Source of the DNA: an uncultured Lachnospiraceae bacterium
Lineage (GTDB): Bacteria; Bacillota; Clostridia; Lachnospirales; Lachnospiraceae
Length of the DNA stretch: 64,000 bases
Assembly (NCBI GenBank): GCA_947305245.1
Contig: CAMZDG010000004.1
Coordinates: 62,001 to 126,000 of the forward strand
Reading direction: 5' to 3'
Below, piece after piece: positions 20,758 to 29,551 of this stretch. The notes beneath the pieces are model-generated. The model had not been told where the DNA came from and searched no databases. It saw only the letters and a list, made by a program, of their open reading frames with translations. The stretch's first letter is position 1. Each line of letters opens with the position of its first letter. The position numbers were made by a program, and so were the translations under genes.

Positions 20758-20819
20758 ATCTAAATTTTTTTAAAATTTTTGTGGATACCCTTTGAAATTT
20801 ACTAAAATTCGGTTATAAT
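20758..20819 (+). promoter_or_regulatory. strong promoter with AT-rich upstream element for the mreB-like gene
   Basis: TTGAAA (20792-20797) and TATAAT (20814-20819) are separated by 16 bases. A/T tracts at about 20758-20780 lie where an UP element would be. Confidence 0.75.
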
Positions 20820-20874
20820 GAATTGCGCGAAATCGTAGTTACTGACAGTTTTGGTTGGAAGAAGGAGTTAAGTG

Positions 20875-21867
20875 ATGCAAGGCACGGATATTGGCATTGA
20901 CCTTGGAACGGCAAGCATACTTGTTTACATCAGAGGGAAGGGCGTGGTATTAAAGGAGCCCTCCGTGGTGGCATTTGACAGAGATACAAATAAGATCAAG
21001 GCGATCGGCGAGGACGCCCGCCTGATGCTCGGAAGAACCCCCGGCAACATTGTGGCTGTGAGACCTCTTCGTCAGGGCGTGATCTCAGATTATACCGTAA
21101 CTGAAAAAATGATGAAATATTTCATCCAGAAGGCCCTTGGAAAGAAGACCTTCCGTCGCCCCAGGATCGCAGTTTGCGTTCCCAGCGGCGTGACCGAAGT
21201 GGAGAAGAAGGCCGTGGAGGATGCGACCTATCAGACTGGCGCAAAGGAGGTTTCCATCATCGAGGAGCCCATTGCGGCGGCAATTGGCGCGGGCATTGAC
21301 ATTTCCAAGCCCTGCGGGAACATGATCGTGGACATCGGCGGAGGTACCTCCGACATTGCCGTGATCTCCCTTGGCGGCACCGTGGTCAGCGCATCCATCA
21401 AGATCGCCGGCGATGACTTTGATGAGGCCATTGTCCGTTACATGAGAAAGAAGCATAATCTTCTGATCGGCGAGAGAACTGCCGAGGACATGAAGATCAA
21501 GATCGGCTCCTGCTACAGACGTCCCGAGCCGGATTACATGGACGTGCGCGGACGTAATCTAGTGACCGGTCTTCCCAAGACGGTGAACGTTTCGTCCGAG
21601 GAGATGGAGGAAGCGCTGAAGGAGACTACCGCGCAGATCGTGGAGACCATCCACAGCGTGCTGGAGAAGACGCCCCCTGAGCTGGCGGCGGACATTGCGG
21701 ATCGCGGCATCGTGCTCACCGGCGGCGGAAGCCTGCTTCGCGGTCTGGAGGAGCTGATTTCCGAGCGCACCGGCATCAATTGCATGACGGCGGAGGATCC
21801 CATGACGGCCGTGGCCATTGGAACCGGAAAATACGTTGAGTTCCTGTCGAACTATCGGGAGCCCTAA
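20875..21867 (+). CDS. MreB/Mbl-family actin-like cell-shape protein
   Basis: Cytoskeletal actin homologue that polymerises under the membrane and guides wall synthesis. Actin-fold phosphate loops are visible: GIDLGTASI near the N-terminus, DIGGGTSDIAVISLGG in the middle, and LTGGGSLLRGL near residue 285. VPSGVTEVEKKAVEDA and EEPIAAAIGAGI are hallmark MreB segments. ATG 20875 is preferred to GTG 20872 because GAAGGAG sits 7 bases upstream. There is no mreC or mreD beside it, so it may be an Mbl- or MreBH-like extra copy. A strong promoter and a clear terminator make it a single-gene unit. Confidence 0.93.
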   Translation: MQGTDIGIDLGTASILVYIRGKGVVLKEPSVVAFDRDTNKIKAIGEDARLMLGRTPGNIVAVRPLRQGVISDYTVTEKMMKYFIQKALGKKTFRRPRIAVCVPSGVTEVEKKAVEDATYQTGAKEVSIIEEPIAAAIGAGIDISKPCGNMIVDIGGGTSDIAVISLGGTVVSASIKIAGDDFDEAIVRYMRKKHNLLIGERTAEDMKIKIGSCYRRPEPDYMDVRGRNLVTGLPKTVNVSSEEMEEALKETTAQIVETIHSVLEKTPPELAADIADRGIVLTGGGSLLRGLEELISERTGINCMTAEDPMTAVAIGTGKYVEFLSNYREP

Positions 21868-21917
21868 GAGAATCATCGCGCAGGGCGTTTTAAGCGGACG
21901 CGCGAGAAGGATGGAAG

Positions 21918-21957
21918 GCGCAAGGCTCGTTTTAGACGGGCTTTGCGCAGATTTTTT
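21918..21957 (+). terminator. intrinsic terminator after the mreB-like gene
   Basis: GCGCAAGGCTCG pairs with CGGGCTTTGCGC over 12 positions (two G-U) around a 7-base loop, followed by AGATTTTTT. Confidence 0.88.
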
Positions 21958-21997
21958 AAAACCTCATTTCATCAAGAAGTCTTTTCTTTTATTTCTG

Positions 21998-22014
21998 TTC
22001 CGGGGTCCCCGGAA
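21998..22014. other. GC-rich palindrome upstream of recD2
   Basis: TTCCGGGG, one central base, then CCCCGGAA. It sits about 75 bases before the recD2 start. No T-run follows, so it may be a protein-binding site or an mRNA hairpin. Confidence 0.35.
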
Positions 22015-22089
22015 GGTTATTTCAGCGATCGCACAAGAGTTGGATTCGTAAGGCAGGGGCGCGGGGCGAGCCCTGTTTTGGAGGAAGGC

Positions 22090-24318
22090 ATGGAAAGTCT
22101 GAAAGGATACGTGGATCGTATCATGTTCCAAAATGAAGAGAATGGATATACCGTGATCCGCCTTTTGGTGGAAGAAAGGGAGCTGATCTGTGTCGGCCAC
22201 TGCATGGGAATCTCTCAGGGAGAGAACATCGAAGCCTGGGGGACCTATGAAGTGCATCCCACCTATGGAAAGCAGTTTCACATCGCGGAGTATGTCGTGG
22301 CTATTCCCACGGACGTGATCGGGATCGAGCGATATCTCGGTTCCGGTGCCATCAAGGGCGTGGGGGAGAAGCTTGCCGCGAGGATCGTGAAGGCCTTTGG
22401 GGACGACGCGTTTCGGATCATTGAGGAAGAACCGGAGAGGCTGGCGGAGATCAAGGGGATCAGTCTGAAGATGGCGCAGGCCATCGCCGTGCAGATGGAA
22501 GAAAAAAAGGATCTGCGGGAAGCGATGGTTTATCTCTCTGGCTTTGGGATCACGAATCACCTGGCCGTGAAGATCTATGAAAAGTATCAGATGGATACCT
22601 ATCGGATCCTGCGGGAGAATCCATATCAGCTCGCTGAGGACATCCAGGGAGTCGGTTTCCGCATTGCGGACGAGATCGCGGCAAAGGTCGGGATCCACGC
22701 GGATTCTGATTATCGGATCCGCTGCGGCGTCTTTTATGCGCTGCAGCAGGCCACGCTGGAGGGCCACGTGTATCTTCCCCTGGAGGAGCTCCTTACCAGG
22801 TCGGCGGAGCTTCTCGGCGTGCGCGAGGATGCCATTCGCGCGCAGATCGGCAACCTGGCGATGGACCGCAAGCTGGTCATCAAGGGGGAGGCGGTCTTTC
22901 CTGCCGTGCATTATTATGCGGAGCTGTCCTGCGCAAAAATGCTGTATGACCTGAGCGTTTGCATGGATCAGAACCTCTTGCTCCCGGCGAAGGAGGCGGC
23001 GCTTGACAGGCGGCTGGAAAAGCTGGCCGCACAGCAGGGACTGGAGCTGGATGAGCTGCAGATGCATGCGGTGAAGGAATCCATACGAAACGGCGTGTTT
23101 ATTCTCACGGGCGGGCCCGGCACCGGAAAGACTACGACGATCAATATGATCATAAAGTATTTTGAATCAGAGGGGCTGGACATTTTCCTGGCGGCGCCCA
23201 CGGGACGCGCGGCAAAGCGCATGACGGAGGCCACCGGCTTTGAAGCGAGGACCATTCACCGCATGCTGGAGCTCAACAGCGCCCTGTCGGAGGATGACGG
23301 ACACCGCGTGAGCTTTGAGCGGAATGAGGAGAATCCCTTGGAGGCGGACGTGATCATCATTGACGAGACCTCCATGGTAGACCTGCGGATCTTTCAGGCG
23401 CTTTTGAAGGCTATCGTGCCGGGCATGCGGCTGATCCTCGTGGGTGATGCCTCGCAGTTGCCAAGCGTTGGGCCGGGGCAGGTGCTAAGAGATCTTCTGG
23501 ACAGTAAGTGCTTCCCGAGCGTGGAACTGCAAAAGATCTATCGCCAGGATGAGGCCAGCGACATTGTCGTGAACGCGCATCTCATCAATCAGGGAAAGGA
23601 GATCCGCATGGATAACAAGTCCAAGGATTTCTTCCTGCTGGAGCGAAATGATCCCGCCGTGATCTATAAGCACATGGTCCAGCTGATCCGGGATAAGCTT
23701 CCAGGGTACGTGAACGCGACGCCCCATGACATCCAGGTGCTGACCCCCATGAGAAAGGGGCCTCTTGGCTGTGAGACCTTAAATGGCATTTTGCAGCAGT
23801 ATCTGAACCCGGCGCAGCCTGGCAAGGCGGAGCACGTGGCGGGGGAGGTCACCTACCGGGTCGGCGACAAGGTCATGCAGGTGAAGAATAATTACCAGCT
23901 GGAGTGGGAGATCCTTGGGAAATATAATATCGTGGTCGACAGAGGGCAGGGCGTGTTCAACGGAGACATGGGGCGGATCGTGGAGATCAGCGAGATGTCT
24001 TCCCGCCTGACGGTGGAATATGACGAGTGCAGGCGCGTGAGCTATCCCTTCAGTGAGCTGGATCAGCTGGAGCTTTCCTATGCCATCACGATCCACAAAT
24101 CTCAGGGAAGTGAGTATCCTGCAGTGCTGCTTCCGATCCTGGGAGGACCGAGGATGCTGCTGACGAGGAACCTTTTGTACACGGCGATCACCAGGGCGAA
24201 GAGCTGCGTGACCATTCTTGGGCGGAGCGAGGTCATTCGGGAGATGATCGCGAATGCAAGTGAAAATAAGCGATATACGGCGTTGGCCGACAGGATCCGT
24301 GAGATCTGCGGCAGCTAG
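22090..24318 (+). CDS. recD2: ATP-dependent RecD2-like DNA helicase
   Basis: 5'-3' superfamily 1B helicase acting in DNA repair and replication-fork rescue without RecBC. The N-terminal region has the RecD2-specific OB-like and helix-hairpin-helix parts (VDRIMFQNEENGYTVIRL, GIERYLGSGAIKGVGEKLA). The motor domain has Walker A GGPGTGKTT (about residues 341-349), motif II DETSM, GDASQLPSVGPGQVL, and a C-terminal UvrD-like motif YAITIHKSQGSEY with LLYTAITRAK. ATG 22090 follows GGAGG 5 bases away; an upstream in-frame extension of 49 residues lacks family character. The protein is 742 residues. Confidence 0.95.
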   Translation: MESLKGYVDRIMFQNEENGYTVIRLLVEERELICVGHCMGISQGENIEAWGTYEVHPTYGKQFHIAEYVVAIPTDVIGIERYLGSGAIKGVGEKLAARIVKAFGDDAFRIIEEEPERLAEIKGISLKMAQAIAVQMEEKKDLREAMVYLSGFGITNHLAVKIYEKYQMDTYRILRENPYQLAEDIQGVGFRIADEIAAKVGIHADSDYRIRCGVFYALQQATLEGHVYLPLEELLTRSAELLGVREDAIRAQIGNLAMDRKLVIKGEAVFPAVHYYAELSCAKMLYDLSVCMDQNLLLPAKEAALDRRLEKLAAQQGLELDELQMHAVKESIRNGVFILTGGPGTGKTTTINMIIKYFESEGLDIFLAAPTGRAAKRMTEATGFEARTIHRMLELNSALSEDDGHRVSFERNEENPLEADVIIIDETSMVDLRIFQALLKAIVPGMRLILVGDASQLPSVGPGQVLRDLLDSKCFPSVELQKIYRQDEASDIVVNAHLINQGKEIRMDNKSKDFFLLERNDPAVIYKHMVQLIRDKLPGYVNATPHDIQVLTPMRKGPLGCETLNGILQQYLNPAQPGKAEHVAGEVTYRVGDKVMQVKNNYQLEWEILGKYNIVVDRGQGVFNGDMGRIVEISEMSSRLTVEYDECRRVSYPFSELDQLELSYAITIHKSQGSEYPAVLLPILGGPRMLLTRNLLYTAITRAKSCVTILGRSEVIREMIANASENKRYTALADRIREICGS

Positions 24319-24369
24319 ATTGGGAGGACAATTACGAGAAGGGATCAGGAAGGTAATCTTTGGGAGCGG

Positions 24370-25074
24370 GTGACACAGGCCGTCATGCAGCTTTTGTTTC
24401 CCAGGCGATGTCCCATCTGCGACAGGATCGTGACGCCTGCGGGAGAAAAGATCTGCCTGGAATGTCTGAAAAAGATCCGGCCGATCGCGGCGCCCTGGTG
24501 CATGATCTGCGGAAAGGGTCTGGCCGAGGCGGGAGAGCTTTGCGAGGCATGCCGCAGGGGCAGAATGCATGCCTTTCGGAGGGCCAGGGCTTTGTATGAC
24601 TATCCGAGCGTTGCGCATTCCATCTATCGATTCAAGTATGAAGGACGCAGGGAATATAAGGATTTTTACGGCGAGGAAATGGCGAAGTATCTCGGGGATT
24701 ACGTCCGGGGGACCGGTGCGGAGGGGCTGATCCCCGTTCCCCTACACCCCAGGCGCCTTCGAAGACGCGGTTATAATCAGGCAAAGGAGCTGGCGGAGGT
24801 CATGGGGAGGGAACTGGGACTTCCCGTATTCGACAAAATCCTGTTTCGAGTGAAATATACCGCGCCGCTCAAGGAACAAAATTATAAAGAAAGACAAAAT
24901 AATTTGAAAAAAGCTTTTCTTGTCAGGCAAAATGATGTAAAATTAAAGACGATTATCCTTATCGATGATATTTTCACCACCGGGACGACGGTGGATGAGG
25001 CGGCCGCGGCCCTGATCGAGGGTGGGATCCCCAACGTCTACGTTCTGACGCTGGCCGGCGGCATGGAAGGATAA
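24370..25074 (+). CDS. ComF family phosphoribosyltransferase-like protein
   Basis: A 234-residue ComFC homologue. An N-terminal zinc finger (CPICD...CLEC, CMICG...CEAC) is followed by a phosphoribosyltransferase fold with the PRPP-loop-like motif IILIDDIFTTGTTVDEA. ComFC is needed for DNA uptake in naturally competent bacteria, but homologues occur widely in bacteria not known to be competent. The start is taken as GTG 24370 after TGGGAG; ATG 24385 is an alternative. It begins 51 bases after recD2 and 28 bases before the next gene, so it may be part of a recD2-to-cdaR transcript. Confidence 0.87.
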   Translation: MTQAVMQLLFPRRCPICDRIVTPAGEKICLECLKKIRPIAAPWCMICGKGLAEAGELCEACRRGRMHAFRRARALYDYPSVAHSIYRFKYEGRREYKDFYGEEMAKYLGDYVRGTGAEGLIPVPLHPRRLRRRGYNQAKELAEVMGRELGLPVFDKILFRVKYTAPLKEQNYKERQNNLKKAFLVRQNDVKLKTIILIDDIFTTGTTVDEAAAALIEGGIPNVYVLTLAGGMEG

Positions 25075-25102
25075 TGCGCCCCATGGGCAGGCGGAGGGAA
25101 CC

Positions 25103-25498
25103 ATGATCAACGAAGAGAAGGTCATCATGATGACCAAATTGGCCTCTTACGAAGAAAAAGACGGGAAAAAGACCCGAAAGATGAATCAATATTATCTCGG
25201 GGACTACGTGGTGATAGAAATCCTGAAATCCATTGTTGCCGGGACGATCTGCTTTCTGATCGTTTTTGGATTTTATTTCTTCATGCATTTCGACGAGTTT
25301 ATGGCGGACATTTACAAGATCGACCTGATCGCCTACGCGAGAAACATCCTGACCTATTATGGCATTACGATGGCGGTCTATCTGGTGTTTACCTTTTTCT
25401 ATGCCGTCATTAAGTACTTTGTTTCTCGCGGAAGCCTGAATCGCTATTATAAAAACCTAAAAAAGCTCAATGCTTATTATAAAGAGCACAGGAACTGA
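25103..25498 (+). CDS. uncharacterised small membrane protein upstream of cdaA
   Basis: Unrecognised family. The 131-residue protein has a charged N-terminal about 38 residues, a first membrane helix (about 42-64, IVAGTICFLIVFGFYFFMHF), a short loop, a second helix (about 82-107, YYGITMAVYLVFTFFYAVIK) and a basic, Tyr-rich tail (SLNRYYKNLKKLNAYYKEHR). GGAGGG lies 4 bases upstream of the ATG. The next gene starts 19 bases downstream. Its fixed neighbours suggest a membrane role linked to the c-di-AMP genes, which is inference only. Confidence 0.75.
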   Translation: MINEEKVIMMTKLASYEEKDGKKTRKMNQYYLGDYVVIEILKSIVAGTICFLIVFGFYFFMHFDEFMADIYKIDLIAYARNILTYYGITMAVYLVFTFFYAVIKYFVSRGSLNRYYKNLKKLNAYYKEHRN

Positions 25499-25517
25499 GC
25501 TTGACGGGGAGGAAGAA

Positions 25518-26936
25518 ATGACTCTGATACTGGAATATCGTGACATGATCAAAAAGTTCTACAGAACAAACGCGGTGGTGATCCTGCCCATCCTGAAGTT
25601 TTTCCTGGCGTTCGTCGCACTCAACGGCGTGAACACCATGATGGGATACTTTCCGAAGCTGGATACCCTGGCCATCGTGTTGGTCGCATCGCTGGCCTGC
25701 TCTTTTCTGCCTGCGGGCTGTCTGATCCTTTTGTGTGCGCTGTTCAGCTTAGGGCACATGTACGGGCAGTCGCTGGAAATGCTTCTGGTCGGGCTTTGCG
25801 TATATCTTTTGATCTTCCTTTTGATGCTGAGATTTGCACCCAATGATTCTTACGTGGTGATCCTGACGCCCCTGTTCTTTGCGCTGAAGATCCCCTATGT
25901 CATCCCCATTGCCGTAGGTCTCCTTTGCGGTCCGCTTTCCGCCATTTCCGTAGCCAGCGGCGTGATCATTTATTACGTGCTGACGACTCTGGTGGGATGT
26001 GCGCCGACGATCAGCGCCATGGGAGAGAAGGAGTACTCGGACAAGATCAAGTTCATGCTGGAGAGTCTGCTTAGCAATAAGTCCATGCTGGTGATCGCGG
26101 CTGCTTTTGCGATCACGGTGCTCGTGGTATGGCTGATCCGCCGCATGTCCGTGGAGCATTCCTGGACCATCGCGATCGCGGCAGGTGCCATGGTGAACTT
26201 GGTGGTGCTCTTGATAGGAGACCTCAAGTATAACATCAACTTGTCCCTTGGCTCCGCCATTTTTGGATCCATTCTGGCGATCCTGGTGGCATTGGTGATC
26301 CAGTTCTTCCGATTCTGCGTGGATTACGGAAGGACGGAATGGGTTCAGTTTGAGGATGATGAATATTATTATTATGTGAAGGCAGTGCCGAAGATGAACG
26401 TGGCGGCACCGACGAAGACGGTGAAAAGGATCAATCAGCCCATGGGTGAGGCACCTGCGCGGCCTGCGACTTCCAAGCCAAAGAGTGCTCCCCGCAGCGA
26501 AGCGCCTGCCGGATCTGGCAGGGAGCGCGTGCGTGAAAACGTAAGGCCCAAGGTGAAAGAACCGGTGCAGGAAACTTATGAGACGTATGAGGCGAATGAA
26601 GAATTTGACCAGACCAAGGCAATGCCGCAGGTGAAGAGTGCGGCGCAGCCGAGGGTTGGCGCGCCGACCGGATATGGGAATCAGCAAAGAGGTTCCAGAC
26701 AGAGCGTGGCCGGCGTGACCGCAAAGAAGACGGCAGACCGTCCGGCGCCGGGCATGACCTCGGGAAGCGCAAGCTTTGGGGGGAATAACCGGACCGTTAC
26801 GACGGAGAGAGTTCCCAGAAATGATGAGAATTCCTTCCGCAGACAGAGCAGTCTGCCAGCCAAGGGAGTTACCGTAGGCAGTAATCAGATGACCGAAGAA
26901 CCTGAAGGATCCGATGGATACGAGGAGCTGTTTTAA
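25518..26936 (+). CDS. uncharacterised multi-pass membrane protein with long disordered tail, next to cdaA
   Basis: I recognise no named family. ATG 25518 is chosen for the GGGGAGGAAGA site just upstream (472 residues). Residues about 15-300 hold around eight or nine hydrophobic helices (for example LDTLAIVLVASLACSFLPAG, YVIPIAVGLLCGPLSAISVA, SILAILVALVIQFF). A short acidic Tyr stretch (DDEYYYYVK) follows. The last about 160 residues are low-complexity, rich in Pro, Arg, Gln, Ser and Thr, and presumably disordered in the cytosol. The stop is 3 bases from the cdaA start, so translation is coupled to the diadenylate cyclase gene. Confidence 0.8.
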   Translation: MTLILEYRDMIKKFYRTNAVVILPILKFFLAFVALNGVNTMMGYFPKLDTLAIVLVASLACSFLPAGCLILLCALFSLGHMYGQSLEMLLVGLCVYLLIFLLMLRFAPNDSYVVILTPLFFALKIPYVIPIAVGLLCGPLSAISVASGVIIYYVLTTLVGCAPTISAMGEKEYSDKIKFMLESLLSNKSMLVIAAAFAITVLVVWLIRRMSVEHSWTIAIAAGAMVNLVVLLIGDLKYNINLSLGSAIFGSILAILVALVIQFFRFCVDYGRTEWVQFEDDEYYYYVKAVPKMNVAAPTKTVKRINQPMGEAPARPATSKPKSAPRSEAPAGSGRERVRENVRPKVKEPVQETYETYEANEEFDQTKAMPQVKSAAQPRVGAPTGYGNQQRGSRQSVAGVTAKKTADRPAPGMTSGSASFGGNNRTVTTERVPRNDENSFRRQSSLPAKGVTVGSNQMTEEPEGSDGYEELF

Positions 26937-26939
26937 TTG

Positions 26940-27836
26940 ATGCAATACATTGATAGGTTAAAAGATTATCTGAATAGGTTTAGGACATATAGCATGAACA
27001 TGGATTTTGGCGACGTGCTGGAGATCATCATCATCGCCGTCCTTGTCTACTATATTCTTGCGTGGATGAAAACCACCCGTGCATGGACCTTGCTCAAGGG
27101 CATCGTCGTGATCGGTGGCTTTATGCTTCTTGCGGTTTTCATGGAGATGAAGACCATTCTGTGGATCAGTGAGAAGGTGCTTGGATTTGCAGTGATGGCG
27201 CTGATCATCGTGTTGCAACCCGAGCTTCGAAAAGCACTGGAGGAGTTGGGAAATAAGAATCTGTTCTCAGATTTTACGGGGAAATTGCCTTTTGACACTC
27301 GGAAGAAGGGCGGCGACGGCACTCTCTCCGAAAAAAGCATCAACGAGATCGCAAAGGCCTGCGTAGAGATGGGCAGGGTGAGGACCGGCGCCCTGATCGT
27401 CATCGAGCGGGCGGAATCCCTGCGCGAATATGCGCGGACCGGAATTGACATTGACGCGCTGGTGACCAGTCAGCTCCTCATCAATATTTTTGAAAAGAAT
27501 ACGCCTTTACATGACGGTGCCGTGATCATTACGGGAAACAGGGTTTCTTCCGCGACCTGCTATCTTCCGTTGTCTGACAGTCTGAACCTAAGCAAGGATC
27601 TGGGCACGCGTCACAGGGCAGGCGTCGGCATTTCCGAGGCCACGGATTCCGTGACGATCATTGTTTCCGAGGAGACCGGAAAGATCAGCCTTGCCTACGG
27701 CGGGGAACTGATCACGGACTTGACGCAGGAGAAGCTTAAGAGTCTGATCCGTCAGCTCGTGATGAAGGAGTCGGAGGAGCAGCCGAAGGAGAAACAAAAG
27801 GGAATGCTTCCGTGGAAGGGAAGGAGCAAAGCATAG
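26940..27836 (+). CDS. cdaA: diadenylate cyclase CdaA
   Basis: Makes the second messenger c-di-AMP from two ATP at the membrane. Three N-terminal membrane helices lie within about residues 20-90 (ALVYYILAW-like, GIVVIGGFMLLAVFM, VLGFAVMALIIVLQPELRKAL). They are followed by the DisA_N catalytic domain with the DGA motif in PLHDGAVIITGNRV (about residue 191) and the RHR motif in LGTRHRAGVGISEATDS (about 223). ATG 26940 sits 3 bases after the upstream stop. Length is 298 residues. The YbbR-domain regulator gene follows at once, the conserved cdaA-cdaR pairing of Firmicutes. Confidence 0.96.
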   Translation: MQYIDRLKDYLNRFRTYSMNMDFGDVLEIIIIAVLVYYILAWMKTTRAWTLLKGIVVIGGFMLLAVFMEMKTILWISEKVLGFAVMALIIVLQPELRKALEELGNKNLFSDFTGKLPFDTRKKGGDGTLSEKSINEIAKACVEMGRVRTGALIVIERAESLREYARTGIDIDALVTSQLLINIFEKNTPLHDGAVIITGNRVSSATCYLPLSDSLNLSKDLGTRHRAGVGISEATDSVTIIVSEETGKISLAYGGELITDLTQEKLKSLIRQLVMKESEEQPKEKQKGMLPWKGRSKA

Positions 27837-27838
27837 GT

Positions 27839-29143
27839 ATGAAGGGATTTTTTGGATGGCTGAAAAAAAAGATCCTGCATAACTGGGGCCTGAAGATTGC
27901 TTCCATCTTCCTTGCCTTTGTGCTTTGGTTCATTGTCGCACAGGTGGGAGACCCCAAGGATACAAGATCTTTTAATAACATTCAGGTCAAATTGGTAAAC
28001 ACGGAACTACTGGAGGATCAAAATAAATATTATGAGGTGCTGGACGGAACCGATAAGGTGAAGGTCAACGTGACCGCGCCGACCAGCGTGTTTCAGTCCC
28101 TGCGGGCCGGCGATATCGTTGCGGAAGCCGACGTGAGCAAATTGACAGACATAAACACGATCGCGATCACGTATTATGCATTGAACGCGAATGCGGATGC
28201 GATCACCTTCGAAGGGGATCACGACGTGGTGAAGCTCGAGGTCGAGAATAAGACCAGTAAGTGGATCCGCTTGTCTTACCAGGCGGTTGGCACCGTGGCG
28301 GAAGGATACGTGATCGGCAATACTTCTGCAGATCAGACCTCCATTAACATTAGCGGGCCGGAGTCCTCCGTCAATCAGGTCGCCAGCGCATACGCGGAGC
28401 TGAACGTGGAGGGAGCCACCAACAACAGTTCTGCAAACGTGGTGATCCATCTGCGCGACAGGGAGAACCGTGAGCTTCACTTGGATAATTTGGAGATGAG
28501 CGCGGATCACGTGCTGATGTCCGCAGAGATCCTGGCAACCAAGGAAGTACCCATTTCCGTGAACTATTCCGGAACGCCTGCGGACGGATATATGGTAGTG
28601 GGAAAGGCTGAGCAGGACGTGGAACGCATATTGCTCGCTGGCACTTCGACAAACCTGTCCCTGATCAGCAGGATCACGATACCGGGAGACCGCGTTGACG
28701 TCACCGGTGCGACGGATACGAAGACCGTCAGTCTGAACCTGAAGGATTTTCTTCCCAGTAACATCAAGCTTGCCGATCCTGATTTCAACGGTAAGATCAA
28801 CGTGACAGTGACCATCAAGGCATCGAGGGACAGAAGCCTGGAGATCCCTCCGCAGAACATAAGCTTTGTGAACGCGCCGGAAGGGTATACGATCTCCCTG
28901 CCGGAAGAGGAGACGGAGAGAGTTCCTGTTACGCTTCGCGTATTCGGACTGCGTGAGACCATCAATGCCCTGAGGGCAAATTCCATTACGGGAATGGCTG
29001 ACGTTTCCGCATGGATGCGTGCAAATGAGATCATGTCGCTTGAGTCCGGACGATATGACATCCCCGTGACGTTTGTGCTGGGGAATGACATTCGGATCTT
29101 AGACAGCGGTACCATTCGCGTGGAAATTACAAAGCAGGAATAA
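27839..29143 (+). CDS. cdaR: YbbR-domain protein CdaR, regulator of CdaA
   Basis: Membrane-anchored protein with extracellular YbbR repeats that modulates CdaA. An N-terminal helix (about residues 18-38, LKIASIFLAFVLWFIVAQVG) is followed by four repeat-like beta-rich segments over residues about 45-430. The family pattern VPV-x-G-x-(A/P)-x-GY is visible in ISVNYSGTPADGYMV and in IPPQNISFVNAPEGYTI. AAGGAGC lies 11 bases before ATG 27839; a GTG at 27812 would overlap cdaA. Length (434 residues) is normal. Its stop is followed by the separate ptsH promoter. Confidence 0.92.
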   Translation: MKGFFGWLKKKILHNWGLKIASIFLAFVLWFIVAQVGDPKDTRSFNNIQVKLVNTELLEDQNKYYEVLDGTDKVKVNVTAPTSVFQSLRAGDIVAEADVSKLTDINTIAITYYALNANADAITFEGDHDVVKLEVENKTSKWIRLSYQAVGTVAEGYVIGNTSADQTSINISGPESSVNQVASAYAELNVEGATNNSSANVVIHLRDRENRELHLDNLEMSADHVLMSAEILATKEVPISVNYSGTPADGYMVVGKAEQDVERILLAGTSTNLSLISRITIPGDRVDVTGATDTKTVSLNLKDFLPSNIKLADPDFNGKINVTVTIKASRDRSLEIPPQNISFVNAPEGYTISLPEEETERVPVTLRVFGLRETINALRANSITGMADVSAWMRANEIMSLESGRYDIPVTFVLGNDIRILDSGTIRVEITKQE

Positions 29144-29151
29144 AAAACTGC

Positions 29152-29180
29152 TTGTTGGCGAAAACAAATGGTGCTATACT
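29152..29180 (+). promoter_or_regulatory. promoter of ptsH
   Basis: TTGTTG (29152-29157), 17-base spacer, then extended -10 TGCTATACT (hexamer 29175-29180). It lies about 48 bases upstream of the ATG. Confidence 0.7.
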
Positions 29181-29227
29181 GTAGTTGGAGGGTCAATTGG
29201 GGTTGTCTTTTTTGGAGGTTACGAACT

Positions 29228-29491
29228 ATGGTTAGTCAGAAGGTAGTGATAAAGAATCCTACGGGCCTGCATCTTCGCCCGGCAGGAATCCTTTGCAAAG
29301 AAGCCATGCAGTTTAAATCCCTCATAACCTTTTCTTTTCGCGAAAGTACTGCGAATGCGAAGAGCGTTCTGAGTGTTCTTGGTGCGTGCATTAAATGCGG
29401 CGATGAGATCACCTTTACCTGCGAGGGTGAGGATGAGGAAGACGCGCTGAAGGCTTTGGTTGCCGTCGTGGAGAATGGCTTGGGAGAATGA
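29228..29491 (+). CDS. ptsH: HPr-family phosphocarrier protein
   Basis: Small cytosolic phosphate carrier of the sugar phosphotransferase system, and in Firmicutes a carbon-catabolite signal. The 87-residue product has the active-site His15 in PTGLHLRPAG and the regulatory Ser46 in NAKSVLSVLG. It can thus in principle be phosphorylated by Enzyme I and by HPr kinase. TTGGAGGTT precedes the ATG. No enzyme I, EIIA or HPr kinase gene is nearby. A strong terminator follows. Confidence 0.93.
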   Translation: MVSQKVVIKNPTGLHLRPAGILCKEAMQFKSLITFSFRESTANAKSVLSVLGACIKCGDEITFTCEGEDEEDALKALVAVVENGLGE

Positions 29492-29512
29492 TCCCGCAAA
29501 ATCAAAAAAAGT

Positions 29513-29551
29513 AAAAGGATCTCATGCTCTAGTGCGTGAGATCCTTTTTTT
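29513..29551. terminator. bidirectional intrinsic terminator between ptsH and the DUF3048 gene
   Basis: AAAAGGATCTCA pairs with TGAGATCCTTTT (12 bases) around a short loop, flanked by A-rich sequence on the left and T-rich on the right. It can terminate both converging transcripts. Confidence 0.9.

Noticed and set aside
25749..26945. 398-codon minus-strand open frame opposite the membrane protein before cdaA
   Set aside because: The forward frame has a ribosome binding site, membrane helices and tight coupling to cdaA; the reverse product is His/Arg-rich and typical of shadow frames.
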